The position numbers were made by a program, and so were the translations under genes. A DNA stretch of 64,000 nt, taken from Flavobacterium frigoris (GTDB lineage: Bacteria; Bacteroidota; Bacteroidia; Flavobacteriales; Flavobacteriaceae). A model generated the notes under the pieces. That model worked only from the letters and a program-made list of their open reading frames with translations. It ran no database searches and was not told the origin of the DNA. This document shows positions 16,944-25,274 of this stretch, piece after piece. Positions within the stretch are counted from its first letter, which is position 1. Each line of letters begins with the position of its first letter. The DNA lies in NCBI RefSeq assembly GCF_900111075.1, contig NZ_FOFZ01000007.1, forward strand, positions 124,001-188,000, written 5' to 3'.

Positions 16944-18551
16944 ATGATCGATAAAGTTTCTCTACGAAGTACAATTTTCAGGCATTTAGATGGTTTAGTG
17001 ACTGCTCCGGTAGCTTATTCCCTGCATAAAAAAGGAGTTTTGTCTTTTTTACTTGATAAAAAGGAAGCCACACTCGATGAACTTACTTCACATTTTAAAG
17101 CAAACGAAGGCTATCTAAATGTAGGCTTACGAGTCTTAAGTTCCCAAGGATTTCTCCAATATCATATCGATAACGCGACAGACGAAATTAAATTTTCAGT
17201 TACGGATAAGAGCGAAACGGCTTTTTCCTTGTTTCATTTGTATGAAGATGTAGTGGACTTATTACAGTTTTCAATGCAGTTTCATCCTCGGTTATTTGAA
17301 GATGCTCCCTTTGAACGCTTACGGGTGATTTTCGAAAAATATAAAAAAAACTATGAGGTCAAATTCTCCAATGACCCATTAGAGCGAGAGATACAAGATC
17401 AGATTTTAATGCATATTGAGGGCGCTTTAGTTGGTCCTACTTTGGTGCGATTAGGAATGAACGGGATGTTCCATAAATATTTTATGGAGATCTCTTTCCG
17501 CCCAGAAGAATTTCATAAGTCCCCTGAAAATTTCAAAATTATATTGGATTTCTTTGCCCATTTAGGCTGGTTTACACAAAAGAACGGAAATTATCAATTC
17601 ACTGAAACGGGATTGTTTTTTGCCAAAAGAGCTGCGGCTTATGGAGTGACGGTTTCTTATTTACCAACTTTTAGTAAAATGGACGATTTACTTTTTGGTA
17701 ACGCTGCTATTTTAAGAGCGATTGCCGAAGGTGAAGATGAGGTTCATGTAGACCGCGAAATTAATGTGTGGGGAAGTGGCGGTGCACATGAAACTTATTT
17801 TAAAGTGGTAGATGAAATCATAATCAAATTGTTTAATTTGCCCATAGAAGACCAACCAAAAGGGATTTTGGATATGGGTTGCGGCAATGGAGCTTTTCTA
17901 GAACATATCTTCACCGTAATCGAAAGGCAAACGTTAAGAGGTAAGATGCTCGATGATTATCCGCTGTTTCTTGTGGGTGCTGACTATAACCAAGCAGCCC
18001 TCAAAGTAACTCGGGCTAATTTGATTAAAGCCGATATTTGGGCTAAAGTGATTTGGGGAGACATTGGTCGTCCCGACTTGTTAGCGGATGATTTAATGGA
18101 AAATTATGGGATCGATTTAAAAGATTTATTAAATGTGCGAACTTTTCTAGACCACAACAGGATTTGGGAAGAACCAAAAAATAGTAGAAAAGACAGAGTA
18201 AGTCAGTCCACTGGAGCTTTTGCCCACAGAGGGAAACGAGTAAGTACTAATTTAGTGGAAGATAATTTAGTAGAGCATTTTAATAAATGGTCGCCGTATG
18301 TTAGGAATTTTGGTTTGCTTATGATAGAATTACATACTATTCCGCCAAGTGTAACAGCTGCTAATCTTGGAAAGACCGCTGCAACAGCCTACGATGCCAC
18401 TCATGGTTTCTCAGATCAATATATCGTGGAAATCCCCGTCTTGCATAAAGTAGCTGCCGAAGCAGGATTGTATCCCGATACTCAGTATTTTAAGCGATTC
18501 CCAGATTCAAATAGTGCTACCGTGAGTATTAATTTATTGAAAGGAAAATAG
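16944..18551 (+). CDS. Class I SAM-dependent methyltransferase with winged-helix N-terminus
   Basis: 535 aa. Residues 1-130 resemble O-methyltransferase-type dimerisation and winged-helix modules (HLDGLVTAPVAYSLHKKGVL, ATLDELTSHF). A second winged-helix-like part follows (about 180-240). The SAM-binding glycine motif ILDMGCGNG lies near residues 309-317 and ADYN fits motif II. The C-terminus has HGFSDQYIVEIPVL. Proteins of this layout resemble methyltransferase modules of secondary metabolism, but no partner genes are close by. Substrate unknown. Confidence 0.78.
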   Translation: MIDKVSLRSTIFRHLDGLVTAPVAYSLHKKGVLSFLLDKKEATLDELTSHFKANEGYLNVGLRVLSSQGFLQYHIDNATDEIKFSVTDKSETAFSLFHLYEDVVDLLQFSMQFHPRLFEDAPFERLRVIFEKYKKNYEVKFSNDPLEREIQDQILMHIEGALVGPTLVRLGMNGMFHKYFMEISFRPEEFHKSPENFKIILDFFAHLGWFTQKNGNYQFTETGLFFAKRAAAYGVTVSYLPTFSKMDDLLFGNAAILRAIAEGEDEVHVDREINVWGSGGAHETYFKVVDEIIIKLFNLPIEDQPKGILDMGCGNGAFLEHIFTVIERQTLRGKMLDDYPLFLVGADYNQAALKVTRANLIKADIWAKVIWGDIGRPDLLADDLMENYGIDLKDLLNVRTFLDHNRIWEEPKNSRKDRVSQSTGAFAHRGKRVSTNLVEDNLVEHFNKWSPYVRNFGLLMIELHTIPPSVTAANLGKTAATAYDATHGFSDQYIVEIPVLHKVAAEAGLYPDTQYFKRFPDSNSATVSINLLKGK

Positions 18552-18653
18552 AGGATAATCAGTGTTCCGTTTTTTAGTGTTCAGTCTCAGTTATTGAGAT
18601 TACAGTTTTTAATTACAAGTTTCAGCCCTAGTTTTCACAAGAAGGCTAACACC

Positions 18654-18727
18654 TAGTTCTATAAAAAGTTTCACACCCAGTTTTCACATCCAGTTCTATA
18701 AAAATTTTCACGCCCAGTTTTTACATC
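18654..18727. repeat. Two tandem 37-bp repeats
   Basis: Units 18654-18690 and 18691-18727 differ at 4 of 37 positions; a more degenerate partial copy precedes them from about 18618. A GC-rich stretch with CTCCTTCGGAG (about 18737-18747) follows. The repeats lie between two convergent genes and contain no ORF. They are simple tandem duplications rather than CRISPR units. Confidence 0.65.
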
Positions 18728-18762
18728 AGTCTACCCCTCCTTCGGAGCGGGCGGGGGGAGGT

Positions 18763-19548
18763 TCACACAATCACAAACTTCCCTTTTTCAGAATCAAAAA
18801 CGATATGTTCGTCCTTGAATATTGTATTAAAAGTTCCTTTGGAAATAAAATTGCAAGGCTCATCTTGAACCACAGTTTCGGGAGTCATAATGATCATTTC
18901 ATCACTCAATTGTATGGCCATATCGATATCATGGGTAGAAAATAGAATGCATTTATTCGTTTCCTGAGTGAGTTTTTTCAAGAGTTTGAAAAGTGCTACT
19001 TTATGCAATAAATCCAAATGGGTAGTGGGTTCGTCTAAAATTATCAGCGGAGTGTCTTGCGCTAATGCACGTGCCACCAGTACTTTTTGTAATTGACCGT
19101 CACTAATTTCGTAATGTTTTTTGGTCGCCAAATGACTGATCTGAGTCAGTTCCATGGCTTCGTTAACCATAGCAATATCAGTTTCTGTAAGCTTTCCAAT
19201 CCAATTAGTATACGGCTGTCTTCCTAAAGCAATCAGCTCGAAAACAGTCAAATTGCTAGGAGGTAATTTTTCGGTTAGCACGACACTTAGGTTTTGAGCT
19301 AACGTCAAAGCATCTGTTTCATGAATGTTTTTTCCGTTAAGTAAAATAGTTCCTGAAAGCGGTTTTTGAATCCCAGTTATTGTGCGAAGCAAGGTTGATT
19401 TCCCAATTCCATTGGCACCAATTAAAGCAATTAGTTTTCCGGCCTGCAAATTCAAGTTGAGGTTTTCGGCAATAATAGTAGTCGCCGCTTTGGAAGTATA
19501 GCCAATGCTTAGATTTGATGTTGTTAGTATGTTGTTAGTACTGATCAT
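18763..19548 (-). CDS. btuD: Vitamin B12 ABC transporter, ATP-binding protein
   Basis: 261 aa. Walker A is GANGIGKST, the signature is ISDGQLQKVLVARAL (a variant of LSGGQ), Walker B is LIILDEPTTHLD, followed by the H-loop FSTHDID. It belongs to the FecE/BtuD subgroup that powers metal-chelate and cobalamin import. It follows the permease gene by 27 bases. Assignment to B12 rather than siderophore rests on the riboswitch and BtuB/BtuG next door. Confidence 0.85.
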   Translation of the reverse strand: MISTNNILTTSNLSIGYTSKAATTIIAENLNLNLQAGKLIALIGANGIGKSTLLRTITGIQKPLSGTILLNGKNIHETDALTLAQNLSVVLTEKLPPSNLTVFELIALGRQPYTNWIGKLTETDIAMVNEAMELTQISHLATKKHYEISDGQLQKVLVARALAQDTPLIILDEPTTHLDLLHKVALFKLLKKLTQETNKCILFSTHDIDMAIQLSDEMIIMTPETVVQDEPCNFISKGTFNTIFKDEHIVFDSEKGKFVIV

Positions 19549-19575
19549 TTACAGAAGTATAAGGTTTTTTAAAAA

Positions 19576-20607
19576 CTAGCCAATCATTTTTCGTTTTCTA
19601 ACCAATAACCAAATAACAATAGGTGCTCCAAAAACAGAAGTAACTGCATTAATCGGCAATGTGATATCTCCGCCGGGAACTTGTGAAATACTATCACAAA
19701 TAAGCATGATGCTAGCTCCAAAAAGCAAAGTGCTCCAAAACAAAATCGTATGATTACTGGTTTGGAAAACCAATTTTGCAATGTGTGGAACCGCAAGTCC
19801 TATAAAAGCAATCGGGCCAGCAAAAGCAGTAATACTACCTGCTAAAACGCTAGTGGCAAAAATGATAATTAGCCTTGTTCTTTTATAATTCAACCCTAAA
19901 CTACGGGCATAATTTTCTCCCAGTAATAGTGCATTTAACGGTTTGATACTGAAAAGACTGAGAAAGAGTCCAATTAGTACACAAACGAATAAAATCCCAA
20001 TGGATGTCCAGGATAAATTCCCTAAATTTCCCAACGACCAAAAGGTGAATTTTTGTAACTGTTCAGCGGTACTGAAATAGGTAAGTGTTCCCACTATCGC
20101 ACTTGTCAAACTGCCAAACATTAGCCCTACAATTAATATCGCCATAGTATCCCGCAAGCGATAAGAAACAGCTAAAACGGCCATTAAAACCAAAAAACTT
20201 CCTAGGCTTGATGCCAATACAATTCCGTACGAGGACAGCATTATAGTGGCAAGGGATTCCGGCAAAAATGCCGCTCCAAGAATCACAGTCGCAACGCCTA
20301 AACTGGCTCCTGAACTCAGTCCTAAAACGTATGGCCCAGCCAAGGGATTCCTAAATAAAGTCTGCATTAATAAACCACTAATCGATAGTCCCATGCCTAC
20401 TAATATGGCGGCAATGGCTTTTGGTAATCTATAATTAACGATGATGTAATGCCAGGTTTCTTTGCTCGTAGTTCCGCCAAAAAGACTCTTAAAGACTTCT
20501 TTTAAGGGTATAGAAACAGATCCTAAACTGAGGTTTATTAAAAATAGGCAAACCATTCCAATGGTTAGGATTGCAAAGAGAACGGTATTTCGATTGGTCT
20601 GATTCAA
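19576..20607 (-). CDS. btuC: Vitamin B12 ABC transporter, permease
   Basis: 343 aa of the FecCD family with about ten predicted membrane helices. Family motifs GLLMQTLFRNPLAGPYVLGLSSGAS and GPIAFIGLAVPHI are present. It forms the membrane channel with BtuD. The gap to btuF is one base, indicating tight coupling. The substrate is inferred from the neighbouring riboswitch-controlled genes. Confidence 0.87.
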   Translation of the reverse strand: MNQTNRNTVLFAILTIGMVCLFLINLSLGSVSIPLKEVFKSLFGGTTSKETWHYIIVNYRLPKAIAAILVGMGLSISGLLMQTLFRNPLAGPYVLGLSSGASLGVATVILGAAFLPESLATIMLSSYGIVLASSLGSFLVLMAVLAVSYRLRDTMAILIVGLMFGSLTSAIVGTLTYFSTAEQLQKFTFWSLGNLGNLSWTSIGILFVCVLIGLFLSLFSIKPLNALLLGENYARSLGLNYKRTRLIIIFATSVLAGSITAFAGPIAFIGLAVPHIAKLVFQTSNHTILFWSTLLFGASIMLICDSISQVPGGDITLPINAVTSVFGAPIVIWLLVRKRKMIG

Positions 20608-20608
20608 T

Positions 20609-21745
20609 TTATTCTAATTTCTGAAAGAAAAAAAGCGTGTGGTTTGGTACTAATTCGGGATGAAAAATCTTTATCAAATCTTTTAAAACCCAGTCTGGAC
20701 GGGTAGGAGACCATTCAAAATATAGTATACCTCCTTTTGCCCCCTTATTTAAGGCATACGAATATACTTTTTTATTTTTAAATGACTCAAATTCGCTATA
20801 ATGAGGGTTGCTATCACTCATTTGTTTTAAAGAAGAAAAATCCCCCGGAGCAATCCAGAATTCTGCTTGTTGTGCTTTTTCTAAAATGACTTCAAAAGGC
20901 AAGGAAACGCTTCCAGTTCCTTTTGTGTCTTTCCATAAGTAATTGGCTTGTGCATCTTTAAAAAATAGAGAAGCCCAACTTTCGCCTTGCGGCACATACC
21001 ATTGATCTTGAAACATAGAACCACTTAAAACCGTTGGTTTTTGTGTTGCTTTTTTGGCTAAAGCCAAAGTAGTATTGTATTCTTTTTCAATTTCACTAAA
21101 TACCGAATTTGCTTTGGAATCCAGCCCGTATAAAGCACCAAAAAACTTAATCCATTCTGCTTTTCCAAGTGGGGATTGTTCCGTCCAATCTCCATTGAAT
21201 AAGACTTTTAATCCACTTTTTCGCAAAATATTTAAAGAAGGATTACTGCTGTTTAGTCCGAAGCCAACAATCACTTCTGGTTGCATATCAATTAGTACTT
21301 CTGTATTTAGATTTTCATTTTTCCCCACTTCTCGCACCAGTCCCGCATCAATGCGTTTTCTAGTTTTTTCGGAAGAGATATAATCGGTATTAGGGAAGCC
21401 TACCAATGTGTTTTCGACACCTAACATTTCTAATGCGGGAATGTGGGTCGTTGAGGTAACAACAATAGATTTTATAGGAATTTGAATCGTGGTAAACTGC
21501 TTTAAGCTGTCCGGAATGATTCCGTTTTTTTCTTGTAAAACGTAGGTAAAATTTTCTTTGGCTCCAGGCCAAGGTTTGGTGATTTTAACTATTGAATAGC
21601 CCTTATATTTATAGATTTCGAATCCTGTAGCGTATTGGATTTCTTTTTTTATCCCTGATTTCGTTTCGTGATTTGTCTCTTTTTTACATTGGAGAAACAA
21701 CAAAGAAATTAGAAAGAGGAATAGGGTGTTTTTGACGAATTTCAT
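20609..21745 (-). CDS. btuF: Vitamin B12 ABC transporter, substrate-binding lipoprotein
   Basis: 378 aa from the ATG at 21745, which starts a lipoprotein signal MKFVKNTLFLFLISLLFLQC; the frame extends 26 codons upstream, but those would bury the signal peptide. The mature part has the class III binding-protein pattern with TTHIPALEMLGVENTLVGF and QPEVIVGFGLNSSNPSL. It would bind cobalamin and deliver it to BtuC. First gene of btuFCD. Confidence 0.83.
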   Translation of the reverse strand: MKFVKNTLFLFLISLLFLQCKKETNHETKSGIKKEIQYATGFEIYKYKGYSIVKITKPWPGAKENFTYVLQEKNGIIPDSLKQFTTIQIPIKSIVVTSTTHIPALEMLGVENTLVGFPNTDYISSEKTRKRIDAGLVREVGKNENLNTEVLIDMQPEVIVGFGLNSSNPSLNILRKSGLKVLFNGDWTEQSPLGKAEWIKFFGALYGLDSKANSVFSEIEKEYNTTLALAKKATQKPTVLSGSMFQDQWYVPQGESWASLFFKDAQANYLWKDTKGTGSVSLPFEVILEKAQQAEFWIAPGDFSSLKQMSDSNPHYSEFESFKNKKVYSYALNKGAKGGILYFEWSPTRPDWVLKDLIKIFHPELVPNHTLFFFQKLE

Positions 21746-21856
21746 AAATCTAATTTTTTTACAAAAGTATTGTTTTGTTTTAATAAAAATAATCTTGTGT
21801 GATATTTGATACATTTTTTTCAATATTAAAGAAGTAATTTTATAAAAAAATGAATC

Positions 21857-21976
21857 ATGAGAGACAATTCAAATACCTTTATTTATGTTATTGCAGGAAT
21901 TATCATATTGCATTTCGTGGTTGGTTTTGTCTGGCTTATATTCAAGCTTTCTAAAAAGAAAGATAAGGATAAGTAG
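21857..21976 (+). CDS. Small membrane protein, 39 aa
   Basis: A short ORF starting ATGAGAGAC encodes a seven-residue polar N-terminus, a hydrophobic helix of about 23 residues (FIYVIAGIIILHFVVGFVW) and a Lys/Asp-rich tail ending KKKDKDK. This is a classic single-pass small membrane protein with a positive cytoplasmic tail. It lies between divergent btuF and the cobalamin riboswitch. Function unknown; real coding is likely from the amphipathic layout. Confidence 0.6.
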   Translation: MRDNSNTFIYVIAGIIILHFVVGFVWLIFKLSKKKDKDK

Positions 21977-22071
21977 TTGCGGTAATTTTCTGTTTATTAG
22001 TTTGTTATGAATTTTTAAAATGCAAATAGTTTTAATTTTAATAAGTTTCTAATAAAATCATTCAATTATTC

Positions 22072-22079
22072 TATCTTTG
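22072..22079 (+). promoter_or_regulatory. -7 element of the riboswitch-btuB transcript
   Basis: TATCTTTG matches TAnnTTTG just before the first conserved part of the cobalamin riboswitch, giving a predicted transcript start near 22086. Confidence 0.5.
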
Positions 22080-22084
22080 CTCCC

Positions 22085-22262
22085 GAATTGAGGTTGTGAT
22101 TTTATTATTTGTAAATCACATTAAAAGGGAATTAGGTTCAAAACCTAAGCTGTTCCCGCAACTGTAAGCTATCAAGCTTGTTGTTATCTACAAAACCACT
22201 GTTCCGATGATTCGGAATGGGAAGGTAAACAACAAGACGCAAGCCAGGAGACCTGCCTTTTT
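22085..22262 (+). ncRNA. Cobalamin riboswitch
   Basis: The core shows AAAAGGGAATTAGGTTC (about 22122-22140), the GCTGTTCCCGCAACTGTAAGC segment, and the B12 box GCCAGGAGACCTGCC at 22243-22257. A stem around CTGTTCCGATGATTCGGAATGGGAAGG fits the variable arm. It binds adenosylcobalamin and turns down btuB expression when B12 is plentiful. It ends about 45 bases before btuB; no strong terminator hairpin is obvious, so translational control is likely. Confidence 0.95.
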
Positions 22263-22305
22263 TCTTAACTAATATCGAACTTTCGGGAAAAAGGGTTCAG
22301 AAATT

Positions 22306-24132
22306 ATGACTATAAATAAACTGTTTTTATCTTGTTTTTTGTTTTTGTGCCAATTCATTTCGGCGCAACAGGATACTATTTCATTGCAAGAAGTAAAAAT
22401 TTCTGACTCGCAACTAAAGAAATTCTCCAATACCCAATCGGTTCAGCAACTAAATGATTCGATTATTACTAAAAATCAAGCATCACTAACGTCTCTTTTA
22501 AATTACAATACCGTTATTTATTTTAAAGAAAACGGACTAGGAATGGTTTCTTCGCCTTCTTTTAGAGGAACTACAGCCCAGCAGACCGCTGTAATCTGGA
22601 ACGGAATAAATATCAATTCGCAGCTTCTGGGGCAAACTGATTTTAATACGATAACCACGCAGGATTTTAATTCGATTGTTGTTCGTGCAGGTGGAGGAAG
22701 CGCTATTTATGGCACAAGTGCAATAGGTGGAAGTATCCATTTGAATAATGAACTTGATTTTAAAAACACCTTTTCAAACGAAGTAAAGTTGCAATACGGT
22801 AGTTTTAATACTTTTGGCGGCCATTACAGATTGGTAGCGTCAAATGATAAATGGAGCAGTCAGCTTAGTCTCTCAAGAAATAGTTCCGATAATGATTACA
22901 ATTATTTAGGAACGACCAAGAAGAATGAAAATGGGCAATATGAAAATTCGAGTTATAATCTAAATGTTGGCTATCGTTTCGATACTAAGAATATTTTAAA
23001 GTTTTACAGTCAATTGTTTGATGGAGAAAGACATTTTTCTGGAACAGTAACAGCGCCTTCAAAAAGTAAGTATTTAGATTTAAACACACGAAATTTAGTA
23101 GAGTGGGATGGCTTTTATGGTTCGTTTATCTCAAAAGTTAAAGTGGCTTTTCTAACCGAGAAATATAAATATTTTGAAGATAAGGAACAGTCGTTTTTTA
23201 CACATGGAAAAGCAGAAACAGTCATTATCAAACATGATTTATCTTATAGATTAAATTCGAAAATAGATCTGAATTCTATTATTGACTTTACACAAACTAC
23301 AGGTGACGGTTCTGATTTATTGTCAAAAAAACGTCAGGTAGCTTCGGGTGTTTTGTTAATGAAGCATCAGCTATTAGAGAAGTTGGAGTACGAATTGAGT
23401 GTGCGAAAAGAAATTACTAATACCTACGATAGTCCGTTCTTGTATTCTTTTGGGGCTAAATATGATATCACTAAAAGCTATAATTTAAAAGTAAATGTTT
23501 CTCGTAATTTCAGAATCCCATCTTTCAATGATTTGTATTGGCAACAAGGAGGTAATCCCGACTTAAGACCTGAAAATGCGTATCAGTACGAACTGGGGCA
23601 AGAAATTCGTTTTCAGACCATTCGATTTTCGGCAACTGCTTTTTTAAATAAAATTAACGATTTGATTAGTTGGAAACCTAACTCTTCGGGTCTTTGGCAA
23701 CCTGAAAACACGAAGAAAGTAACTACTTATGGGATTGAATCCAATTTTACTTTCGATAAAAAAATAGGGAATCACGCAATTATGTGGAATAGCAATTATG
23801 CTTATACTGTTTCTGAGAATGAAGAAACCAAGTTCCAACTCATTTACGTGCCTTACCATAAATTTACATCCAGTTTATCTTATTCCTATAAAAACGCATC
23901 CGTTTTCTGTCAGTTTCTGTACAATGGCAAGGTGTTTACTTCTACTGATAATTTTTATGAACTTAAAGATTATAAAGTAACCAATCTAGGTTTTAACTAT
24001 GAGTTTGGTAAAAATAAAATGTTTAAAGCGGGTTTTCAAGCGTTGAATATTCTAAACGAAAAATATCAAAGTGTTGCCTCAAGGCCTATGCCTGGAAGGA
24101 ATTATTCCATTAATTTAATTTTTAAACTATAA
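22306..24132 (+). CDS. btuB: TonB-dependent vitamin B12 outer-membrane receptor
   Basis: 608 aa. A signal peptide (residues 1-20, ending SAQ) is followed by a TonB-box-like start (DTISLQEVKISDS), a plug domain with NGININSQLLGQTDFNTI and GGGSAIYGTSAIGGSIHL, and a beta barrel ending in the outer-membrane terminal Phe-x-Leu (NLIFKL). The upstream cobalamin riboswitch assigns B12 as substrate. It is followed 4 bases later by the BtuG-like gene. Confidence 0.92.
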   Translation: MTINKLFLSCFLFLCQFISAQQDTISLQEVKISDSQLKKFSNTQSVQQLNDSIITKNQASLTSLLNYNTVIYFKENGLGMVSSPSFRGTTAQQTAVIWNGININSQLLGQTDFNTITTQDFNSIVVRAGGGSAIYGTSAIGGSIHLNNELDFKNTFSNEVKLQYGSFNTFGGHYRLVASNDKWSSQLSLSRNSSDNDYNYLGTTKKNENGQYENSSYNLNVGYRFDTKNILKFYSQLFDGERHFSGTVTAPSKSKYLDLNTRNLVEWDGFYGSFISKVKVAFLTEKYKYFEDKEQSFFTHGKAETVIIKHDLSYRLNSKIDLNSIIDFTQTTGDGSDLLSKKRQVASGVLLMKHQLLEKLEYELSVRKEITNTYDSPFLYSFGAKYDITKSYNLKVNVSRNFRIPSFNDLYWQQGGNPDLRPENAYQYELGQEIRFQTIRFSATAFLNKINDLISWKPNSSGLWQPENTKKVTTYGIESNFTFDKKIGNHAIMWNSNYAYTVSENEETKFQLIYVPYHKFTSSLSYSYKNASVFCQFLYNGKVFTSTDNFYELKDYKVTNLGFNYEFGKNKMFKAGFQALNILNEKYQSVASRPMPGRNYSINLIFKL

Positions 24133-24136
24133 TAAA

Positions 24137-25210
24137 ATGAATTTCAAAAAAGTTGTACTCTTGGCTTTGTTAAGCCCATTTTTCTTTGCATCATGTAATA
24201 AAGATGATGATGAAATCGAAGCTCCGCTTGGTGCTTATGATAATGGTGTATTGATTTTAAATCAAGGTGGCTTTGGGCATGGAGATGCGTCCTTATCTTA
24301 TGTTTCAAATGATTATGTTACTTTTCAAAACAATATTTTTTCATTGGTTAATCCGGGAAAAACTTTGGGAGATACGGGTCAGGATGTTGGTTTGTACAAT
24401 GATTTAGCATTTGTAGTTTTAAATTATTCGAATAAAATTGAAGTTGTAAACCGTTATACTATGGCACATGTGGCGACTATTGATGGTGGTTTAAGTAATC
24501 CTAGATTCATTGCTTTTGCAAATGGAAAAGGGTATGTTACAAACTGGGGTAATGGCGGAAGTGCAACAGATGATTATGTTGCCGTTATTAATTTGTCTAC
24601 CTATTTAGTTAGCAGTAAAATTCCTGTAGTTGAAGGTCCTGAAAGAATCTTAGAATACAACAACAAGGTATATGTAGCTCACCAAGGAGGTTATGGATAC
24701 GGTAAAACGCTATCAGTGATTAATACAGATAGTAATACGGTTGCTGCAACGATTGAAGTAGGGGATGTTCCAAATTCATTAGAAGTAAGTAATGGAAGTC
24801 TATATGTTGTTTGTGGAGGTTTGCCTAGTTATGCCTCGTCAGAAACTGCTGGAAAATTGGTAAAAGTGAACCTAGCTAATAATACAGTAAGTAGTACTAT
24901 TAATTTTGCTGCTGCGACACATCCTTCTAATTTGGATATTGAAGGTAGTGATGTTTATTATACTGTAGGTTCTGATATTTTTAAAACTAATGTAAATGCG
25001 ACAACTTTACCTACTACGGCACTTTTCAGTACAACGGCTCAAGGTGTTTATGGGGTGTATAGTTTTGCGGTAAAGAATAATGCAATCTATGTTGGCGACG
25101 CCGTAGATTATAGTTCAAATGGAAAAGTATATGTTTATTCAATAACAGGAACTTTAAATAATAATTATACAGTAGCAGTTATTCCTGCAGGATTTTATTT
25201 TAATGAATAA
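24137..25210 (+). CDS. BtuG-like surface B12-binding beta-propeller lipoprotein (DUF5074/YncE-like)
   Basis: 357 aa. A lipoprotein signal ends at FFASCNKDDDE; the acidic residues after Cys resemble the Bacteroidota surface-export signal. The mature part has repeated blades of YncE-type propeller pattern (YVTNWGNGGSATDDYVAVI, VYVAHQGGYGYGKTLSVI, LYVVCGGLPSY). In Bacteroides, BtuG binds B12 on the cell surface and passes it to BtuB; its place 4 bases after btuB supports the same role. This function is inferred by family and context. Confidence 0.8.
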   Translation: MNFKKVVLLALLSPFFFASCNKDDDEIEAPLGAYDNGVLILNQGGFGHGDASLSYVSNDYVTFQNNIFSLVNPGKTLGDTGQDVGLYNDLAFVVLNYSNKIEVVNRYTMAHVATIDGGLSNPRFIAFANGKGYVTNWGNGGSATDDYVAVINLSTYLVSSKIPVVEGPERILEYNNKVYVAHQGGYGYGKTLSVINTDSNTVAATIEVGDVPNSLEVSNGSLYVVCGGLPSYASSETAGKLVKVNLANNTVSSTINFAAATHPSNLDIEGSDVYYTVGSDIFKTNVNATTLPTTALFSTTAQGVYGVYSFAVKNNAIYVGDAVDYSSNGKVYVYSITGTLNNNYTVAVIPAGFYFNE

Positions 25211-25230
25211 GTAGTTCGTTATTTAATAAA

Positions 25231-25268
25231 ACTAAAAAAGGCTTTCAGTGATGGAAGCCTTTTTTAGT
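25231..25268. terminator. Bidirectional terminator after the BtuG-like gene
   Basis: ACTAAAAAAGGCTTTC pairs with GGAAGCCTTTTTTAGT around an 8-base loop. A-run on one side and T-run on the other let it serve both the btuBG operon and the convergent S41 protease gene. Confidence 0.85.
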
Positions 25269-25274
25269 TTTAAT

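Noticed and set aside
18654..18727. Possible CRISPR array
   Set aside because: The two units abut with no spacer, and no cas gene is present in the window.
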